Shown piece after piece: positions 16,168 to 25,015 of a DNA stretch of 64,000 bases (positions are counted from its first letter, which is position 1; each line of letters opens with the position of its first letter). The notes beneath the pieces are model-generated. The model was not told the DNA's origin and did not search any database. It saw only the letters and a list, made by a program, of their open reading frames with translations. Made by a program: the position numbers and the translations under genes. The stretch comes from Pseudomonas viridiflava (GTDB lineage Bacteria > Pseudomonadota > Gammaproteobacteria > Pseudomonadales > Pseudomonadaceae). The stretch spans positions 62,001 to 126,000 of the forward strand of contig NZ_UTHA01000188.1 of the NCBI RefSeq assembly GCF_900582195.1, read 5' to 3'.

Positions 16168-16583
16168 CTCGCGGTCAGGTGCGGCGCCGATTGTCGGTCG
16201 ACTGGTGGAAATACCTCGCACTGGCGCTGCTGCCGCTGTTCGTGCTCAACGCTTTGTTCGGGCAGGGCGAAGGACTTCTGCCCGTACTGGCGATGCCAAT
16301 GTTCATTGCTGGCGTGGCGTCGATGTTTGTCAGTCTGAAGTTTTTCGGCCGATACAAGCACGCACTGATCGCCACACAAAAAGCCCTCGATACTCCAGAT
16401 GAACCGGCAGCGTGGATCGCCCTCGCGGCGCGCCGTCGCACTGCGTTTCTGGCGGCAGCTTTGCCGGCGTGGATGGGCGCACTGGCGGTGTTTGTCGGTC
16501 TCGAAGCCGTACCGTTGATGTTGTTGGCGCTGTCCACGGCAGTGCTGTTTTATCTCTACCGTATTCCGCGTCAACTCGGCTGA
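16164..16583 (+). CDS. Small membrane protein of unknown function, 139 aa
   Basis: Starts at GTG 16164, overlapping the ribA stop (GTGA), and ends overlapping the btuF start (TGATG). The tight fit between two solid genes supports that start. It contains four hydrophobic segments: YLALALLPLFVLNALFG, LPVLAMPMFIAGVASMFVSL, AAALPAWMGALAVFVGLEAV and LMLLALSTAVLFYLY. I do not recognise the family. A role linked to cobalamin uptake is possible from the coupling to btuF, but this is speculation. Confidence 0.72.
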   Translation: MTRGQVRRRLSVDWWKYLALALLPLFVLNALFGQGEGLLPVLAMPMFIAGVASMFVSLKFFGRYKHALIATQKALDTPDEPAAWIALAARRRTAFLAAALPAWMGALAVFVGLEAVPLMLLALSTAVLFYLYRIPRQLG

Positions 16584-17383
16584 TGCGCGGTCTGTGGCTG
16601 GCGGTTTTGCTGCTGGCCGTCAGTGGCCCTGCGCTGGCGCAACTGCGGGTGGTCAGCCTCGCGCCGTCGCTTTCTGAAATTGTCGTTGAGCTGGATTCGG
16701 CTGACCTGCTGGTCGGCGTGCTCGATGCCGGGGAGCGGCCTGCTGAAATTGCCAACGTCCCCTCTGTCGGCCGCTATGGCCAACTCGACATGGAACAACT
16801 GCTGAGCCTCCAGCCTGATTTGTTGTTGCTGTGGCCCGGCAGTGTCGGCCCTGCGCAGCGTGATCAGCTCAAGCGCCTGGGCATCCCGACCTTCGTCGCC
16901 GAACCGCATTCTTTAGAACAACTCACCACTCAGATAGAGGCCATTGCCGTGCAATTGGGGCGACCTCAACGTGGGGTGAAACGGGCTTCGGAGTTGCGCC
17001 AACAACTCGCAGAACTTCGCCAGCGTTATCGCCGCGATGTACCGTTGCGGGTGTTTTATCAGGTGTGGGACAAGCCGCTGTACACCGTCGGTGGCGGGCA
17101 GATCATCAGCGATGCGCTGGAAGTGTGCGGGGCGCGGAATGTGTTCGCTGATCTGAGCCTGCCGGCGCCGCAGGTGAGTATTGAGGCGGTGTTGCAGCGC
17201 GATCCGGAAGTGATTCTGGCGGGGGATCAGGCGCAACTCGATGCGTGGAAAACCTGGCCGCAGGTAGCCGCAGTGAAGCAGGGGAAACTGCTGTTGGTTA
17301 CTGATAAAGGCCTTGAACGCCCCAGCGGCCAAATGATCGACGCCACCGCCAAGCTCTGCCAGTTGATCGCGCCTGACCGGTGA
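16583..17383 (+). CDS. btuF: BtuF-like cobalamin-binding periplasmic protein
   Basis: A 266-residue protein with signal peptide MRGLWLAVLLLAVSGPALAQ followed by the class III binding-protein hallmarks LRVVSLAPSLSEIVVEL, VPSVGRYGQLDMEQLLSLQPDL and FYQVWDKPLYTVGGGQIISDALEVCGARNVF. These fit BtuF, the vitamin B12 binding partner of BtuCD. No btuC or btuD is nearby. It converges on the btuB-like receptor across a REPIN, so both periplasmic and outer-membrane parts of B12 uptake are neighbours. Confidence 0.85.
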   Translation: MRGLWLAVLLLAVSGPALAQLRVVSLAPSLSEIVVELDSADLLVGVLDAGERPAEIANVPSVGRYGQLDMEQLLSLQPDLLLLWPGSVGPAQRDQLKRLGIPTFVAEPHSLEQLTTQIEAIAVQLGRPQRGVKRASELRQQLAELRQRYRRDVPLRVFYQVWDKPLYTVGGGQIISDALEVCGARNVFADLSLPAPQVSIEAVLQRDPEVILAGDQAQLDAWKTWPQVAAVKQGKLLLVTDKGLERPSGQMIDATAKLCQLIAPDR

Positions 17384-17397
17384 AACCGGGGTGGCTT

Positions 17398-17464
17398 CTT
17401 CGCGAGCAAGCTCGCTCCCACAGGGGATTGCGTTTCAAATGTGGGAGCGAGCTTGCTCGCGAAG
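17398..17464. repeat. REP doublet (REPIN)
   Basis: Reverse REP 17398-17422 and forward REP 17440-17464 with a short 17-bp spacer, in the gap between the convergent btuF and btuB genes. Confidence 0.85.
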
Positions 17465-17492
17465 GGGCCGGTCAAATCAGCGAAGATTCAAA

Positions 17493-19376
17493 TCAAAGCT
17501 GAGGAGTCCAGGTGATACCAAACATCCACCCCCGACCTTCCTCGCGATAACCATACTGACTGCCGTCGTAGCTGTAGTTCGCCCGGCTGTAGCCCTTGTC
17601 GAAAACGTTATCGACCTTCAGATCCAGCTTGATCTCGCGGTTCAACGCCCAGCTGCTACGCAACCCGAACAAGGCATAGCCACCCAGCGCCTGTTTATTG
17701 TCCTTGTCGTCATAACTGGTGCTCACCGCCTGCCAACTGGCGCCGAGGCTGATTTGATCAAACTGGCGATCGAGATCCCAGCTCAACGTGCGCCGCGCAC
17801 GCCGGGCTAACGTGTGCCCGGTATCACGATCACGCGGATCAATGAACGACACGCCAAGGTTGCTCTGCCAGCCGAACAGTTCCTGCTTTAATGCCGCTTC
17901 AAAACCGTTGATCCGCGCCGACGCGACATTCTCCGGACGTGAATTGCTGCCGAAGATAATTGCGTCTTCCAGATCCGTTCGGTAAATCGAGGCTTCCAGA
18001 CGGCTGCTATCAGTCAACTGACTGCGCCACTGCAGCTCATAGCTTTTCGAGGTTTCCGGCTTCAGATCAGGATTACTGAAATCAGGGTAGTACAGATCGT
18101 TGAAGGTCGGTGCGCGGAAGCCTTCGCTGTAGCTCAGCAACAAATCATTGTCCGGGTTCAGCGGCAGGGTGAGCGTGCCGCTCCAGGTGTTCTGGCTGCC
18201 GAACTGCTGGTTGTCGTCATGACGCAGACCGAGTTCGGTGGAGAAGCTGTCGGCCTGATAGCGATGCTGAATGAACGCCGCACGATTCCAGCGACTGTCT
18301 TCGTCGAAAACGGTGCTGCTGTTGACCCGGTCTTCGTACCAGTCGCCGCCGAGGATCAGGCTGTTGCGTGCGTCCAGTGTCAGGTCGTTCTGCCAGTTCA
18401 CCGAGTCGCGGTAGGTGTTGAATACGGTGCGCTCGTCGCTGAGCTTGTCGAGGGTCTTCTCGCGGTTTTCGGTGTGGCCGAACTCGACGCGGGTTTTCCA
18501 GGTTTCGTTGAGCCGCGCATCGATGTAACTGCTGACGCTACTGACGTTGAAATCGCTGTACGGTTGCTGTTGCACAGACTCGAATGTGGTCATGTCGAAG
18601 CGGCCGAACGGGTTGTCGAACTCGCCCTTGCCACGGTTATCCAGCAGATTGGCGCCGACTTCGATGTCATCGGTCAGCGCATGGCTGAGGCTCAGGCTGA
18701 CGGATTTATTGCGGTAGGCGTCATGATCGCCATCACTTGGATACGACTCGTGAGTGCGATCAATTCCGGCGGTTTCATCAAGGCTGGCGCCGAGGTTGAA
18801 ACGGGTTTTGTCATCGCCGCCGGACAAGCCGAGGCTGCGCTCCCACGTTTGGTTACTGCCGAAACCAACGTGCAGGCGTGGCTGCAGACCTTGCTCAGTG
18901 CCGCGTCGGGTGAAGATCTGAATCACCCCGCCAATCGCATCGCTGCCGTAAATCACTGAACGCGAACCGCGCAGCACTTCCACCCGCTCGATCTGCTCGA
19001 TGTTCAGGTGTTGCAGATTGCTGTCGCCGGACGTCGAACTGCCGATGCGCTGGCCGTCGACCAACACCAGACTTTGCGCCGACTGCGTGCCGCGAATGTA
19101 AATGCCCGGCAGACTGCCGCGCCCACCGGTCTGCGCCACTTGCACGCCGGGCACGCGCCGCAGCAGGTCCGGCACGTCGCTCGGTTGCAGGCGGTCGATG
19201 TCTTCACGGGTGAAGACAGTGTTGGCAGCGCTGCTGTCGTTGCGGGCTTCGACCTGGCGGTTGGCGGAGATCAGCATGTCCGGCAGCTTCAATGCTTGAT
19301 CACGTTCGAAGGTGTCGGCGAGGGCGTTGGCGGTCGGCAGCAGGAAGAAGGGCAGGGCGAGGCGCGAGAGGTTCAT
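17493..19376 (-). CDS. btuB: BtuB-like TonB-dependent vitamin B12 receptor
   Basis: A 627-residue outer-membrane receptor with signal peptide MNLSRLALPFFLLPTANALA. The plug domain (residues ~35-150) reads PDMLISANRQVEARNDSSAA, LLRRVPGVQVAQTGGRGSLP, IYIRGTQSAQSLVLVDGQRI and IERVEVLRGSRSVIYGSDAI. The 22-strand barrel ends in a terminal aromatic strand (GRGWMFGITWTPQL). The length and sequence resemble E. coli BtuB. The B12 substrate is supported by neighbouring btuF. Only 54 bp lie between its start and a REPIN, leaving no room for an adjacent cobalamin riboswitch. Confidence 0.85.
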   Translation of the reverse strand: MNLSRLALPFFLLPTANALADTFERDQALKLPDMLISANRQVEARNDSSAANTVFTREDIDRLQPSDVPDLLRRVPGVQVAQTGGRGSLPGIYIRGTQSAQSLVLVDGQRIGSSTSGDSNLQHLNIEQIERVEVLRGSRSVIYGSDAIGGVIQIFTRRGTEQGLQPRLHVGFGSNQTWERSLGLSGGDDKTRFNLGASLDETAGIDRTHESYPSDGDHDAYRNKSVSLSLSHALTDDIEVGANLLDNRGKGEFDNPFGRFDMTTFESVQQQPYSDFNVSSVSSYIDARLNETWKTRVEFGHTENREKTLDKLSDERTVFNTYRDSVNWQNDLTLDARNSLILGGDWYEDRVNSSTVFDEDSRWNRAAFIQHRYQADSFSTELGLRHDDNQQFGSQNTWSGTLTLPLNPDNDLLLSYSEGFRAPTFNDLYYPDFSNPDLKPETSKSYELQWRSQLTDSSRLEASIYRTDLEDAIIFGSNSRPENVASARINGFEAALKQELFGWQSNLGVSFIDPRDRDTGHTLARRARRTLSWDLDRQFDQISLGASWQAVSTSYDDKDNKQALGGYALFGLRSSWALNREIKLDLKVDNVFDKGYSRANYSYDGSQYGYREEGRGWMFGITWTPQL

Positions 19377-19430
19377 CGGGCATTCCGTTGACGCGTAGGG
19401 CGATTAAATTTTGTGAGTTACACAAACCAC

Positions 19431-19519
19431 TGTGGGAGCGAGCTTGCTCGCGAATACGGTGTGTCAGTCAAAAATGAGTCGACTGACAGTCCGCTTTCGC
19501 GAGCAAGCTCGCTCCCACA
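19431..19519. repeat. REP doublet (REPIN)
   Basis: Forward REP 19431-19454 and reverse REP 19496-19519 between dxs and btuB. It nearly fills the 164-bp gap. Confidence 0.85.
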
Positions 19520-19540
19520 GGTTTTTGCACTGGATTGCGA

Positions 19541-21439
19541 TTACTTGTTGAGCAATTCCAGACGCTGACGAATCGACGCTTCGATCCCGGCCTCATCCAG
19601 TCCGCACTCGGCCAGCATCTGCGCAGGCTTGGCATGCTCGACGTAGATATCCGGCAAGCCTAGATGCAGCATCGACTTGAGGATGTTCTCCCGCGCCAGG
19701 AACTCGCTGACCGCACCACCGGCGCCGCCCATGATCGCGTTTTCTTCGATGGTCACCAGCAACTCGTGGTTGTCGGCAATCTCGCGCACCAGTTCTTCGT
19801 CGAGCGGTTTGACGAAACGCATGTCGACCACGGTCGCATCCAGCTTCTCGGCAACTTTCAGCGCTTCGGTCAGTTGCACACCGAACACCAACAAGGCGAC
19901 TTTGCTGCCCTGACGACGGACGATGCCCTTGCCGATTTCGATCGGCTCGAGGTCTTTCTCAATGGTCGCATTCGGGCCATTGCCACGCGGGTAACGCACC
20001 GCCGCCGGGCCGTTGTAGAGGTGGCCGGTGGTAAGCATCTTGCGCAGTTCGTTTTCATCGCTCGGCGTCATGATGACCATGCCCGGGATGCAACGCAGGT
20101 ACGACAGATCGAAGCTGCCGGCGTGGGTCGGGCCGTCTTCGCCGACCAGACCGGCACGGTCGATGGCAAACAGCACGTCGAGGTTCTGCACCGCGACGTC
20201 ATGGACGAGTTGGTCATAGCCGCGCTGGAGGAACGTCGAGTAGATCGCCACAACAGGCTTGGCGCCTTCGCAGGCCATACCTGCGGCGAACGTCACGGCG
20301 TGCTGCTCGGCAATCGCCACGTCGAAGTAACGCAGCGGGAAGCGTTCGCTGAACGCCACCAGGTCCGAACCTTCCTTCATCGCCGGGGTAATCCCGACCA
20401 GGCGTGGATCGGACGCGGCCATGTCGCACAGCCACTCGCCAAACACCGCTGAGTATTTCGGCCCGCTGGCCTTTTTCGGCGCGGCGGCCGGAGCGTCCAG
20501 TGGTTCGAGTTTGGTGATGGCGTGGTAACCGATCGGGTCGACTTCCGCCGGGGCGAAGCCTTTGCCTTTCTTGGTGACGATGTGCAGGAACTGCGGGCCT
20601 TTCAGATCGCGCATGTTGCGCAGCGTGGCGATCAGGGTCGGCAGGTCGTGGCCGTCGATCGGGCCGATGTAGTTCCAGCCCAGCTCTTCGAACAGCGTGC
20701 CGGGGACCAGCATGCCTTTGGCGTATTCTTCGGTACGGCGGGCGATTTCCCAGGCGCCGGGCAGGCGTGACAGGACTTTCTTGCTGCCTTCACGCATGCT
20801 CGCGTAGGTGCGGCTGGAAAGGATCTTCGCCAGATAATTCGACAGACCGCCGACATTGCGCGAGATCGACATGTCGTTGTCGTTGAGGATCACCAGCATG
20901 TTGGCGTTCACTTCTGGCGCATGGTTCAGCGCCTCGAAGGCCATGCCGGCGGTCAAGGCACCGTCGCCGATCACCGCAATCGCCTTGCGATCACTGTCCT
21001 GCAGGCGGGCGGCAATGGCCATGCCCAGTGCAGCGCTGATCGAGGTGCTGGAGTGGCCGACGCCGAAGGTGTCGTACTCGCTCTCGGCGCGACGCGGGAA
21101 GGCTGCAATGCCGTCCTTCTGGCGCAGTGATTCCATGCGCTCACGGCGACCGGTAAGGATCTTGTGCGGATACGCCTGATGACCCACGTCCCACACCAAC
21201 CGGTCGTCCGGCGTGTCGAAGACGTAATGCAACGCGATGGTCAGCTCGATCACGCCCAGGCCGGCACCGAAATGCCCACCGGTCTGACCGACCGTGTAGA
21301 GCAGTTCCAGGCGCAACTCATCGGCCAGGGTTTCCAGCTCGGCTTCGCCTAACCGGCGCAGGCCGTCCGGCGTATTCGCGCGGTCGAGCAGGGGCGTGGT
21401 CGGGCGCTTGCGGGGAATCTCATGAAACGTCGTGGGCAT
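19541..21439 (-). CDS. dxs: 1-deoxy-D-xylulose-5-phosphate synthase
   Basis: A 632-residue thiamine-diphosphate enzyme of standard length that opens the MEP isoprenoid pathway from pyruvate and glyceraldehyde 3-phosphate. Motifs are VGQTGGHFGAGLGVIELTIA, VWDVGHQAYPHKILTGRRE, VIGDGALTAGMAFEALNHA (ThDP binding), and in the pyrimidine domain DVAIAEQHAVTFAAGMAC and YSTFLQRGYDQLVHDVA. The start MPTTFHEIPRKRP is typical of pseudomonads. It follows ispA and xseB on the same strand, the conserved order. Confidence 0.97.
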   Translation of the reverse strand: MPTTFHEIPRKRPTTPLLDRANTPDGLRRLGEAELETLADELRLELLYTVGQTGGHFGAGLGVIELTIALHYVFDTPDDRLVWDVGHQAYPHKILTGRRERMESLRQKDGIAAFPRRAESEYDTFGVGHSSTSISAALGMAIAARLQDSDRKAIAVIGDGALTAGMAFEALNHAPEVNANMLVILNDNDMSISRNVGGLSNYLAKILSSRTYASMREGSKKVLSRLPGAWEIARRTEEYAKGMLVPGTLFEELGWNYIGPIDGHDLPTLIATLRNMRDLKGPQFLHIVTKKGKGFAPAEVDPIGYHAITKLEPLDAPAAAPKKASGPKYSAVFGEWLCDMAASDPRLVGITPAMKEGSDLVAFSERFPLRYFDVAIAEQHAVTFAAGMACEGAKPVVAIYSTFLQRGYDQLVHDVAVQNLDVLFAIDRAGLVGEDGPTHAGSFDLSYLRCIPGMVIMTPSDENELRKMLTTGHLYNGPAAVRYPRGNGPNATIEKDLEPIEIGKGIVRRQGSKVALLVFGVQLTEALKVAEKLDATVVDMRFVKPLDEELVREIADNHELLVTIEENAIMGGAGGAVSEFLARENILKSMLHLGLPDIYVEHAKPAQMLAECGLDEAGIEASIRQRLELLNK

Positions 21440-21530
21440 CAGGCGAATCGTTATAGGTATAAAAGATGCCGCAGTTTACCTGATGCATCGCCCCCTGCCC
21501 ACGCGTTGGTCTTTTTTGGCGGATACGCCG

Positions 21531-22418
21531 TCAGTTGCGCCGCTCGACGATATACCGGGCCAGCTCGCGCAAGGGCTCGGCGGCCGCGTCAAACGGTCGC
21601 AGGGCGTGCAGGGCCTGATCGCGCAGTTCCAGCGCGTAAGCCTTGGCAGCGTCGAGACCGAGCAGGGCCGGGTAGGTCGGCTTGTCGCGGGCGATGTCGG
21701 CGCCCTGGCGTTTGCCGAGGGTTTCGGTATCGCTTTCGACGTCGAGGATGTCGTCCTGCACCTGGAAAGCCAAGCCGATGGCCTGTGCATAAGTCTGCAG
21801 GGCGCGGAGTTCATCCTGCTCGGCACGGCCGCTGGCCAGAGCGCCGAGTTTGACGCTGACTTCGATCAGCGCGCCAGTCTTGTGCCGGTGCATCTGTTCG
21901 AGGGCTGTCTGATCGAGTTTCAGGCCAACCGAGCCGAGGTCGATGGCTTGACCGCCGACCATGCCTGCCGGGCCTGCGGCGTTAGCCAGCGCGGTGACCA
22001 TTTGCAGGCGGATGTCGCTGCTGCAATCGCTCAGGCGCGGGTCGAGCAGGGCGCTGAACGCCAGACTCTGCAAACCGTCACCGGCGAGAATCGCGCAGGC
22101 TTCATCGAATTTCTTGTGAGTGGTCGGCTGGCCGCGACGCAGATCGTCGTCGTCCATCGCCGGCAAATCATCGTGAACCAGCGAGTAGGCGTGGATCAGC
22201 TCAACCGCGCAGGCCGCACCGTTGGCTTGCTCAGCCTTGCCACCGAGCGCTTCGCACGCCGCGTAGGCCAGCAGCGGTCGCACGCGTTTGCCGCCGTTCA
22301 TCACGCTGTAGCGCATGGCTTCGTAAAGCCGCGCCAGCTCCGGCAGCGGCGCATTGAACAGGGTTTCCAGCGCTGCGTTGACCCGGGTCTGGCTGCTCGC
22401 CGTATACGCCGCAATCAT
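21531..22418 (-). CDS. ispA: Farnesyl diphosphate synthase
   Basis: A 295-residue prenyltransferase. The first aspartate-rich motif is LVHDDLPAMDDDDLRRGQPT and the second is FQVQDDILDVESDTE, with the upstream GGKRVRPLL substrate-binding motif. It builds farnesyl diphosphate from IPP and DMAPP, downstream of Dxs. The start overlaps the xseB stop as ATGA. Confidence 0.96.
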   Translation of the reverse strand: MIAAYTASSQTRVNAALETLFNAPLPELARLYEAMRYSVMNGGKRVRPLLAYAACEALGGKAEQANGAACAVELIHAYSLVHDDLPAMDDDDLRRGQPTTHKKFDEACAILAGDGLQSLAFSALLDPRLSDCSSDIRLQMVTALANAAGPAGMVGGQAIDLGSVGLKLDQTALEQMHRHKTGALIEVSVKLGALASGRAEQDELRALQTYAQAIGLAFQVQDDILDVESDTETLGKRQGADIARDKPTYPALLGLDAAKAYALELRDQALHALRPFDAAAEPLRELARYIVERRN

Positions 22419-22657
22419 TCTGGCTGTTCCGCGTCGAAGGGTTCCTCGGCGAGTTCGCCATCGCGCTCCAGCAGCACTTGCACCTTCTGCTCGGCTTGCG
22501 CCAGCGCTGCCTGGCAGTCACGGGTCAGACCGATGCCCTGCTCGAAAGCGGTCAGCGAGTCTTCCAGCGACAATTCACCGTTCTCCAGACGCTCGACCAA
22601 TGTTTGCAGGTCGGCGAGGGACTGTTCGAAATCCAGTGCAGCTTTTTTGCGGGCCAT
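22415..22657 (-). CDS. xseB: Exodeoxyribonuclease VII small subunit
   Basis: An 80-residue helical protein with the family pattern DFEQSLADLQTLVERLENGE, then LSLEDSLTAFEQGIGLTRDC and an acidic tail. It partners XseA in degrading single-stranded DNA. First gene of xseB-ispA-dxs, with a good promoter candidate immediately upstream. Confidence 0.95.
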   Translation of the reverse strand: MARKKAALDFEQSLADLQTLVERLENGELSLEDSLTAFEQGIGLTRDCQAALAQAEQKVQVLLERDGELAEEPFDAEQPE

Positions 22658-22691
22658 GGCGGCAGTTTCCGGTTGACGTTAAACCGGCGCG

Positions 22692-22720
22692 ACACTAGCA
22701 GATAGGGGGTTTATGGGCAA
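22692..22720 (-). promoter_or_regulatory. Candidate sigma-70 promoter for xseB-ispA-dxs
   Basis: On the minus strand TTGCCC, an exact 17-bp spacer and TAGTGT, with TGC just before the -10 (extended -10 character). The -10 lies 34 bp upstream of the xseB start codon. Confidence 0.5.
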
Positions 22721-22762
22721 ATGAGCGGGGCCTTTGCGAGCCCTCGTCACACGGGCAGCGGT

Positions 22763-23908
22763 TCAATTCGAGGAATTGTCCGGGTAATTGATTTTGTATC
22801 GCGTGCTCCGTCCGCCTCCGGGCATACGCCGCAGGCAACCCTTTTCCAGCAGCTCCGCCAGATGTCGCGTCGCCGTGGCTTTGGAAACCTTGGCCACCGC
22901 CTGATACTGCGCCGCGCTGATACCGTGTTCGAACCCGCGCTCTCCACCGTCGAGCAAACGATTGAGCACTTTACTCTGCTCCACCGAAAGCTCGGATTCA
23001 CGGTGTGCCTGCCAGAAACGTGTTTTGCCCAGCACGCTTTCGATCCGCGCAATGGCTTGCTGCAGACTGCGTAAAAGAGTCTGCAGAAACCAAGTGAGCC
23101 ATTGGGTAACGTCCAGCGTGGCCTTTTGACTGGCCTCGAGCACTCGATAGTAGCCGTTACGGTCATCGAGAATGCTGGCCGACATTGCGTAAAACCGGAT
23201 GGCCTGCGCTTCACCTTGCGCCAGCGCCAGATCGGTAAGGGTGCGAGTAAGGCGACCATTGCCGTCATCAAACGGATGCAGCGTGACAAACCAGAAATGC
23301 GCGATGCCAGCACGTAGCAATGGATCCAGCGCTGTTTGATGCTGGCTGGCCTCGAACCAAGCGAGAAATTTATCCACCTGCCGCTCCAGACCCTGGCGCG
23401 GCGGGGCCTCGAAATGCACAGTTGGGCGGTCGAGACGACCGGAAACTACCTGCATCGGCTCGTCACCGCGAAGTGCACCGACATGCATCGACCTCGCGGT
23501 GAAGTCGCTTTCCTGATCCGGAAACAGCCAACGATGCCATTCCAGTAAACGATCCAGCGTCAGTGGTTCGGCGAAGCGCCGGGTGGCGTCGAACATCAGT
23601 TGTGCCAGTCCTTCGCTACGTTGACTGACGTTATCGCTATCGGGCAATTCCAGCCCCAGGCGTCGAGCCAATGACGAACGCACCGAGCCGACATTCAACT
23701 GCTCACCCTCAATCGCCGAAGAGGTCACGATGTTTTGCAGCAGTGCGTCGAGTTCGGTTTGAGCCGTCAGCGAATTGCCGACGGATACGGCCATGCCCAT
23801 CAATTGGCCTTGTGCCTGTACGCATTCGCGCAACAGTGGTGCCAGATGTTCTGCCTGCCAGTTGAAATCGGGCCAATCCGGCTGCTGCCAGATCCATTGA
23901 GTCGTCAT
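22763..23908 (-). CDS. Fic-domain protein with DUF4172-type N-terminus and C-terminal winged helix
   Basis: A 381-residue predicted AMP-transferase. The Fic active site HPFDDGNGRL is near residue 211. The inhibitory helix motif S/TxxxE(G/N) appears as TSSAIEGEQLN near residues 62-72, making it a self-inhibited class II Fic. Its aspartate at the fourth position of HPFxDGN fits the HPFx(D/E)GN consensus. The C-terminal ~65 residues (AAQYQAVAKVSKATATRHLA, GGGRSTRYKI) look like a winged-helix DNA-binding domain. Four copies of a 12-bp motif lie just upstream, suggesting autoregulation. Its target is unknown. It stands alone between xseB and the yfa operon. Confidence 0.82.
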   Translation of the reverse strand: MTTQWIWQQPDWPDFNWQAEHLAPLLRECVQAQGQLMGMAVSVGNSLTAQTELDALLQNIVTSSAIEGEQLNVGSVRSSLARRLGLELPDSDNVSQRSEGLAQLMFDATRRFAEPLTLDRLLEWHRWLFPDQESDFTARSMHVGALRGDEPMQVVSGRLDRPTVHFEAPPRQGLERQVDKFLAWFEASQHQTALDPLLRAGIAHFWFVTLHPFDDGNGRLTRTLTDLALAQGEAQAIRFYAMSASILDDRNGYYRVLEASQKATLDVTQWLTWFLQTLLRSLQQAIARIESVLGKTRFWQAHRESELSVEQSKVLNRLLDGGERGFEHGISAAQYQAVAKVSKATATRHLAELLEKGCLRRMPGGGRSTRYKINYPDNSSN

Positions 23909-23932
23909 CGGTTATTGCCTGTAATAGGGGCG

Positions 23933-23995
23933 TGAGCCGAATAGAAATGCTATTCGGCTCATTTAGTGAGCCGAATATGACGGCTATTCGGCTCA
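23933..23995. promoter_or_regulatory. Tandem inverted-repeat operator array upstream of the Fic gene
   Basis: Four copies of one motif form two inverted-repeat pairs: TGAGCCGAATAG (23933-23944) with CTATTCGGCTCA (23950-23961), and TGAGCCGAATA (23967-23977) with CTATTCGGCTCA (23984-23995). The two pairs repeat with a 34-bp period, about three helical turns. The array begins 25 bp upstream of the fic ATG and covers where its promoter should be. The Fic winged-helix domain is the natural candidate to bind it, but this is inferred. Confidence 0.7.
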
Positions 23996-24189
23996 CCGTC
24001 CACCAAGAAGACGTGATTCCCGCCGCAAATGCATATGTATCCGATTGTTAAAAAACCGCCGAATCGCTAATCTTCGCGCCTTCTACGACCCCATAGTCAC
24101 GGGTCTTTCAGACGAAACGCAGTTTTCACCGCTGTGAAGTACCGAGGATCGGGTGCAAGGTTTCGTTCAGGCATGGCAGGAGGCATTAC

Positions 24190-24981
24190 ATGCGTTCATT
24201 TTTTTTGCTGCCGATCGGCCTGGCCTGCGCGCCCGCGCTGCTGGCCGCGCCGACGGCCGAGGTGTCGGAGCCGGTGGGCGGCTGGCGTTATCACGGCTTG
24301 CTTGATCGTACGGAAAACCCGCAAGTCGCCTACCCGACGCCGCCAATCGATCGCGGCATCCAGCGCAATCGCACGATGATCCAGGGCCAGCTCAAGGCCA
24401 TCGGACACATGCGTCCGCCGCACAGTCTCGCCGTGAACGGCAATCCACTGAATCTGTACACCGACGACCAGGGTCGTTTCGCTCGTCCGTACGCGTTCGG
24501 CGCGGGCTCAAACAGCGTCGAGGTGATCAGTGCCGAGGGCCAGTCGCTCAAGCGCGTGCAATTTTATGAAGCAAACAATTTGCGCACGCCGGCGCGAATT
24601 CGTCTTGTCTTGGGCTGGGACGATCCAAAAGCCGAACTCGATCTGCACATTGTCACGCCCGACGGTCAGCATGCGTTCTGGGCGCGGCCGGCGTTGAGCA
24701 ATGGCGGCGGTCTGGACCCGGATGGCGTCGATGGCCCCGGCCCGGAAATGTTCACCATGACCGCGCCGCTGCATGGCACCTATCTGGTTTACGTCAACTA
24801 TTGGGGCAACTTCGGCAACGGCGGCTATAACTTCGAGGAGACCAGCAACCAGAACGAGGTGATCACCTCGCAAATCACGCTGGTGCTCAACGAAAACACC
24901 GTCGATGAAAAACGCGAGAGCTTCATCGTGCCCCTGCGGGCAATCGGTGATCTGCTGCTGGTCAAGACTTTCAACTATTAA
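24190..24981 (+). CDS. YfaP-like DUF2135 secreted protein (first copy)
   Basis: A 263-residue protein with signal peptide MRSFFLLPIGLACAPALLAA and GGAGG upstream of ATG 24190. The N-terminal half includes EPVGGWRYHG and SLAVNGNPLNLYTDDQGRFA. The C-terminal DUF2135 region reads IRLVLGWDDPKAELDLHIVT, HGTYLVYVNYWGN and VPLRAIGDLLLVKTFNY. The D-x-D-x-H-x-V-T-P-D-G motif suggests metal binding in a beta sandwich. A paralogue with the same layout closes the operon at 33559. It opens the six-gene yfa operon. Function unknown. Confidence 0.8.
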   Translation: MRSFFLLPIGLACAPALLAAPTAEVSEPVGGWRYHGLLDRTENPQVAYPTPPIDRGIQRNRTMIQGQLKAIGHMRPPHSLAVNGNPLNLYTDDQGRFARPYAFGAGSNSVEVISAEGQSLKRVQFYEANNLRTPARIRLVLGWDDPKAELDLHIVTPDGQHAFWARPALSNGGGLDPDGVDGPGPEMFTMTAPLHGTYLVYVNYWGNFGNGGYNFEETSNQNEVITSQITLVLNENTVDEKRESFIVPLRAIGDLLLVKTFNY

Positions 24982-25015
24982 GCATCCCGTCACGGATGAA
25001 ACTGGGTTTGTGAAG

